DNA from: Prescottella defluvii
Lineage (GTDB): Bacteria > Actinomycetota > Actinomycetes > Mycobacteriales > Mycobacteriaceae
Direction of reading: 5' to 3'
Assembly (NCBI GenBank): GCA_029690005.1
Contig: CP121458.1
Coordinates: forward strand, 2,790,001 to 2,854,000
Length of the DNA stretch: 64,000 nt
Positions 58,940 to 64,000 of the stretch are shown here, piece after piece (positions within the stretch are counted from its first letter, which is position 1; every line of letters begins with the position of its first letter). A program made the position numbers and the translations under genes. The notes below the pieces were generated by a model, which made no database searches, had not been told where the DNA came from, and saw only the letters and a program-made list of their open reading frames with translations.

Positions 58940-59626
58940 TCAGGCGGCGGTGCGGATCGGCCACCGGCCGTCGACGTCGGACGTGTCCCTACCCTCCCGC
59001 TGCAGATACTCGAGGAAGTCGCGCTGGCGCTCCGCGTGCCACGTCGTCTGGCTGGCCATCACGTCGTCGAGGTCCGCGAGCTGAGGGAACCGTTGGGGGA
59101 GTAGGCGCGCCAACTCGGCCGCCGCGAGGGCATCCGCCTCCGCCTGGTGCGCGAAACCGAGATCGATCCCGTAGTGCTCGCACAGGGCGCCGAGTGTGCG
59201 CTTGCCGCGGCGCTCACGGTCCACCTCGCGGTCGATCACGTACGGGTCGAGGACGAGACCGTAGTCGTCGAGCGGCGGGAAGCCGAGGCGGCGGCCCTCG
59301 GCGTCCATCACGGTGAGGTCGTAGGCGGCGTTGAACGCGACGACGGCGTAGCCGGCCGCCCACGCGTCCGTGAGAGCCTGCCGGATCTCCCGGTACCCCG
59401 ACGCGTAGTTCTGGCCGTGCTCGCGGGCGTGGGCCGTGGAGATGCCGTGCACCGCGCTCGCGTCCGCCGGGATGTCGACGCCCGGATCCACGATCCAGTT
59501 CCGCGGCCGAGGCAGGTCACCGTCGACGGTGACGACGCACGCGGTCACGATCCGTGCCGAGAGCGGGTCTCGGCCAGTGGTTTCCAGATCGAACGCGCAG
59601 ATCGGTCGGGTGGTCCAGTTACTCAT
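58940..59626 (-). CDS. DEDDh-type 3'-5' exonuclease
   Basis: A 228-aa protein of the DnaQ/RNase T superfamily. Exo I is ICAFDLETTGRDPLSARIVTA (Asp and Glu), exo II is AAYAVVAFNAAYDLTVMDAE (Asp) and exo III is FAHQAEADALAAAELARLL (His and Asp), giving a complete DEDDh site. Stand-alone proteins of this type act in DNA repair or as polymerase epsilon-like nucleases. The ATG at 59626 follows AAGGACCGTCA. It lies immediately before the tRNA gene and its inserted element, and is intact. Confidence 0.85.
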   Translation of the reverse strand: MSNWTTRPICAFDLETTGRDPLSARIVTACVVTVDGDLPRPRNWIVDPGVDIPADASAVHGISTAHAREHGQNYASGYREIRQALTDAWAAGYAVVAFNAAYDLTVMDAEGRRLGFPPLDDYGLVLDPYVIDREVDRERRGKRTLGALCEHYGIDLGFAHQAEADALAAAELARLLPQRFPQLADLDDVMASQTTWHAERQRDFLEYLQREGRDTSDVDGRWPIRTAA

Positions 59627-59796
59627 TGACGGTCCTTCGGCTGTCGCCGGAGATCGGTGCTCGCCGGCGCTGCCCGCCAGTCTGCTGCCAGCCACCGACA
59701 GTCCCGGACTCCCGTGCGACATGCGCCACCCCGCAGGCGAGAACGATCGAACGCGGGCGGTACGATTCCGCTGACGGCGATACCTCGCCGCGGCAG

Positions 59797-59870
59797 GGGG
59801 CGGTAGCTCAGTCGGTTAGAGCCGTGGACTCATAATCCATTGGTCGCGGGTTCGAGCCCCGCCCGCCCCA
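59797..59870 (+). tRNA. tRNA with CAU anticodon (Met or lysidine-modified Ile2)
   Basis: A 74-nt cloverleaf: acceptor GGGGCGG/CCGCCCC, D-arm GCTC/GAGC, anticodon stem GTGGA/TCCAT with loop CTCATAA (anticodon CAT), T-arm GCGGG-TTCGAGC-CCCGC, discriminator A, no encoded CCA. The GGACTCATAATCC stem-loop with TTGGTC resembles tRNA-Ile2(CAU), but elongator Met cannot be excluded. An integrase remnant begins 16 nt downstream, so its 3' end is the likely attachment site. Confidence 0.9.
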
Positions 59871-59886
59871 CCGCAGTTTCAGCAGC

Positions 59887-60708
59887 TCAGGCCCACTTTC
59901 TGATGATAGGAAAGTGGGCCTGCTGCATTTCTGCCCACGTTTTGCCCACACTCTCAGTGGGCTGCTCGTCGGGACAGAGGTCTACGACCACATCATCCGC
60001 GTTTCTGAATGGGTCGATCCGGGCGGCGACATCGTCGAGATCATCATCGAATAGGTGCCCGTAGTGGTCGAGCGTCATCGTTGCCGTTGCGTGCCCAAGC
60101 ATCTTCTGGACTGCCTTCACGTTCGCGCCCCGGCTGATGGCTATTGACGCCGCGGTGTGCCGGAGATCGTGTGGGGTGAAGTTCACGGAGGGGCAGGCTT
60201 CTTCCTGTCATCCGGTTCCTCTGTCGGAGGGAACCGTTGCAGCACTGCCGGATCGAACTAGTCGCGGCGGGCGTTCTTGTTTCGCATCACCCCGCCGCCG
60301 CGCGTCGGGAATAGGAGGTCGTCTGCGCGCATGCCCTTGACGAGTTCGTCGAGTTCCTCCGCGAGGAACGGAGGTACTGCGAGCGAGCGTTCCTCGTGCG
60401 TCTTCGGGGTTCCCCATCATTGGGAGGACTTGCTTGTCGAGTGACTGCTGGTTCCGTTCTCCGGATGTCGGCTTCAGATTCACCTTGCCGGTTGCCCACT
60501 CGTCCGCCAGATCAGCGAACACCACTCGCCCCGCGCTATGTGAAATGTATTGGCCATTGAGCTTCTTCACCTCGACCGTAGCGGCGAACGCCTCCGCGAC
60601 CTTCTTCGTCGCGAACCCGCGCTTGTCTGTCTGCCGACCCTGCGGGGTTCGGTAGCGAACTCGATACCTGATTCCCTTCGCAGTTTCGTACTTCGAGATT
60701 GTCGCCAC
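59887..60708 (-). pseudogene. degenerate tyrosine recombinase (integrase) next to the tRNA
   Basis: The N-terminus (MATISKYETAKGIRYRVRYRTPQGRQTDKRGFATKKVAEAF), from a GTG at 60708 behind a perfect GGAGGGAGG site, is an Arm-binding domain, and the start of the core-binding domain follows (QQSLDKQVLPMMG). The C-terminal catalytic part remains as TPHDLRHTAASIAISRGANVKAVQKMLGHATATMTLDHYGHLF with the RH, H and Tyr residues. Between them only fragments survive (THEERSLAVPPFLAEELDELVKG, FPTRGGGVMRNKNARRD). At least 100 residues of the core are missing, a TAG (60258-60260) replaces a conserved Trp codon, and frames change. I judge it a true remnant, not just sequence error. Confidence 0.85.
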
Positions 60709-61032
60709 TATTCCTCCCTCCGCTTGAGTGCGACCTCGATCTGCTGGCGCTCGGCAGGTGTCAGTGTCGCGAGTCTGACGTTGAGGGTGTGTTGATCGGT
60801 CCAAACTTCGTCGGCGAGTTCTGCGTCGGTGACTCCCCGGCACCAGCGCAGTCCGTCAATGAGGGCTTCGATCGTGATCAAGCTTCTCGCTGCGAGCTCG
60901 TCCACCGCAGCTTCCTCGCGGGCGAGGTGAACCTCGTCGGTTGGAACGAGTCCTCTCCGCATGTGCCATGTTTCGTGCTCGAGCGTGCAACGTCTGGCCT
61001 TCTGAGTGAGTCAGCTTGGCCCGCGTGAACAT
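60708..61032 (-). CDS. ImmA/IrrE-like metallopeptidase remnant, frameshifted
   Basis: Reading MFTRAKLTHSEA from an ATG at 61032 (AAGAAGG about 8 nt upstream) and changing frame near 61003 gives RRCTLEHETWHMRRGLVPTDEVHLAREEAAVDELAARSLITIEALIDGLRW and a terminal helical region to LKRREE, about 107 aa. HETWH is an HExxH zinc site. This layout is that of the short ImmA/IrrE proteins next to integrases in actinobacterial phages and integrative elements, where ImmA cleaves the repressor to induce excision. No ImmR repressor is visible here. Its TAG overlaps the integrase GTG by one base. Confidence 0.65.
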
Positions 61033-61131
61033 AAGGGAGCCTTCTTGCGAAGCAGGTTCAACTTTCCATACTGGTCGGTCGACCTTGTGATTAGATGTCG
61101 CGGATCTACCGCACATGTATGGGGAGTTGCC

Positions 61132-61796
61132 TTGTCTACGTTCTTTAGCCTCGTCGGTTTGATCGCGCTGATCATCGGCGTGATTGCGTTGATTCGAGGC
61201 CGCCTTGGTTGGGCCCGGATATCGGGTCGAAAACCCGCCGCCATTGTCACTGCTGGTGCGTTCGGCCTGATGCTCATCGGTGGCACGCTCGCGCCGGCGT
61301 CGGAATCGCCTGAATCGGAGCAGGTTCGTGTCACGCGGTCGTTGACATCAACCACCACTGTGACGTCGACGGTACGACCGACGACAACGACTGCCTCGCC
61401 GACGACCAGCACAACGACGACTACGGCTGTGCCGACGACCACGACGAGTGTCGCGCCGGCACCTGCCCCGGCGTTGGTCCCTTCGACCGAGGCCGTGGTT
61501 GCCCCCTCTTCGCGCCGGCCCCTGCGTCGGCCCATGCGCCGGCCCCTGCACCAGCCCCGGCAGCAGTACCCGCGCCTGCGCCGTCCCCAGCACCTTCGGG
61601 GACTGGTGGCGGCGGAACCGGCGGAGGCTGGGGTTGCGGCGAGGGCTATTACGAAAACTCGGCTGGCAACTGCGTGCGCTCGCCGGGATCGGATTCGGGT
61701 GGGGCATCAGCTCAGTGCAAGGACGGCACGTACAGCTACAGCCAGAGTCGCAGGGGTACTTGTTCGGGACACGGTGGTGTAGCTGTCTGGTTCTGA
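61132..61796 (+). CDS. membrane protein with Thr- and Ala/Pro-rich linker and C-terminal DUF3761-like domain, frameshifted
   Basis: TTG start at 61132 with GGGGAG upstream. Two hydrophobic segments (FFSLVGLIALIIGVIALI and AAIVTAGAFGLMLIGGTLAPA) are followed by a very Thr-rich stretch (SLTSTTTVTSTVRPTTTT) and, after a frame change near 61505, an Ala/Pro-rich stretch (APAPASAHAPAPAPAPA). The C-terminal part has GWGCGEGYYENSAGNCVRSP and CKDGTYSYSQSRRGTCSGHGGVAVWF, which matches the DUF3761 pattern. The product would be a surface protein with a flexible stalk, about 221 aa. It is divergent from the ImmA-integrase operon and is probably element cargo. The function is unknown. Confidence 0.68.
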
Positions 61797-61811
61797 CCCG
61801 CGTGCCCAATC

Positions 61812-61846
61812 GGAATGGCCCCGCACCGATGGTGCGGGGCCATTCC
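61812..61846 (+). terminator. intrinsic terminator, probably bidirectional
   Basis: GGAATGGCCCCGCACC (61812-61827) pairs perfectly with GGTGCGGGGCCATTCC (61831-61846) around GAT, followed by CGTCTTTC. It lies between two convergent membrane-protein genes of the element. Confidence 0.85.
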
Positions 61847-61870
61847 CGTCTTTCAGACCTCGGGCGGCTG

Positions 61871-62139
61871 CTATTGCCCGTAGAGGCCGATGTCGTCGCC
61901 TGCGAGGTAGTGCTGGTGTTCGTAGTCAGCGCAGGCTGCGATGTTCGCACGCTCCCGTGCGGCCGCAGCCTCCTGCGCTTGGCGCTGCTGCCGCCACTTC
62001 ACGCCGCCGTAGACGACTCCGGCGATGACGAGTGCGGTGACGATTACCCACCAGAACTTGATGATTAAACCAAGGACGAACAGCGCCCGAAGATCGCCCA
62101 GAACGGGTGAACAGAACCAGAAGATGATCGTTGCGCCAT
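61871..62139 (-). CDS. small membrane protein of the integrative element, frameshifted
   Basis: From the ATG at 62139 the sequence reads AQRSSSGSVHPFWAIFG. After one frame change near 62078 it continues ALFVLGLIIKFWWVIVTALVIAGVVYGGVKW and then a charged helix (RQQRQAQEAAAARERANIAACADYEHQHYLAGDDIGLYGQ) to the TAG, about 89 aa. A hydrophobic N-terminal half followed by an Ala/Arg/Glu helix and a YEHxxYLAGDD...YGQ ending is a pattern I associate with small proteins near actinophage integrases, but I cannot name the family. Confidence 0.55.
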
Positions 62140-63916
<1,777 letters not shown>

Positions 63917-63957
63917 GCACGGCGGCCGGAAGTGCAAGAACATGGGCCGCGACCGCG

Positions 63958-63996
63958 CTCGGACCTGGTCGGGTTTCAAAAGCGATCAGGTCCGAG
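63958..63996 (+). terminator. inverted repeat after guaB
   Basis: CTCGGACCTG (63958-63967) pairs with CAGGTCCGAG (63987-63996), 10 bp with a 19-nt loop containing GGTTTCAAAA. It lies 42 nt after the guaB stop at the window edge and may be a terminator; the downstream side is not visible. Confidence 0.5.
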
Positions 63997-64000
63997 TGGA

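Noticed and set aside
60856..61116. Separate leftward 86-aa gene overlapping the ImmA-like ORF
   Set aside because: After a frame change near 61003 its first half joins the HETWH-containing frame, so it is better read as the N-terminus of the ImmA-like protein.

Overview
High-GC actinobacterial chromosome, most likely Rhodococcus or a close Nocardiaceae relative (for example the R. equi/Prescottella group). Reasons: actinobacterial versions of lepA, nirA/cysH, hrcA-dnaJ2, phoH-ybeY-era, recO-uppS, smtB-zur, glyS, dgt and dnaG; many leaderless GTG starts placed 6-7 nt after a TANNNT -10 box; and a gene order that, from memory, follows the Mycobacterium tuberculosis lepA-to-dnaG block with insertions. 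No sequence search was run.

Layout. 0.6-6.3 kb: lepA, a nitronate monooxygenase, a VOC protein, a GH15 trehalase-like enzyme and two tiny membrane proteins. 6.3-20.2 kb: sulfur assimilation. A sulfate ABC importer with two tandem substrate-binding lipoproteins, each behind its own leaderless Cys-terminal leader peptide, is followed by a flavin reductase under a SoxR-type promoter, a pentapeptide-repeat protein, and the operon nirA-cysH-cysD-cysN-cbiX read leftwards behind a polycysteine leader peptide. 19-31 kb: hemW, hrcA-dnaJ2-rsmE, a DHA2 exporter with divergent TetR and twin operators, and phoH-ybeY-hlyC-era.

31.2-45.3 kb: an accessory catabolic island between era and the amidase/recO block. 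It holds PucR and IclR regulators, a DadA-like oxidase, a class III aminotransferase, an M20 hydrolase, a TPP-dependent E1 alpha/beta pair without E2/E3, an acetoacetate-decarboxylase-family enzyme, an MHS transporter, a quinone-reductase-like enzyme, a RidA-like protein and a class V PLP enzyme. Overlapping start and stop codons from the M20 gene to the PLP enzyme point to one or two operons for uptake and degradation of an unidentified amino or amido compound. 45.3-58.4 kb: amidase-TetR, recO-uppS, smtB-zur, glyS, a TPM-domain membrane protein, a DUF218 protein, dgt and dnaG.

58.4-64 kb: tRNA-Asn, a small PLDc_N protein, a DEDD exonuclease, and a tRNA with CAU anticodon whose 3' end abuts the remnant of an integrative element (broken tyrosine recombinase, ImmA/IrrE-like protein, two membrane proteins). 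A guaB follows whose protein looks unlike the usual rhodococcal GuaB.

Data quality: about 30 otherwise well-conserved genes, including essential ones (dnaG, glyS, guaB), carry one to five frame changes, mostly single-base losses in G or C runs. I treat these as probable sequence errors and give each such gene its full reconstructed span.
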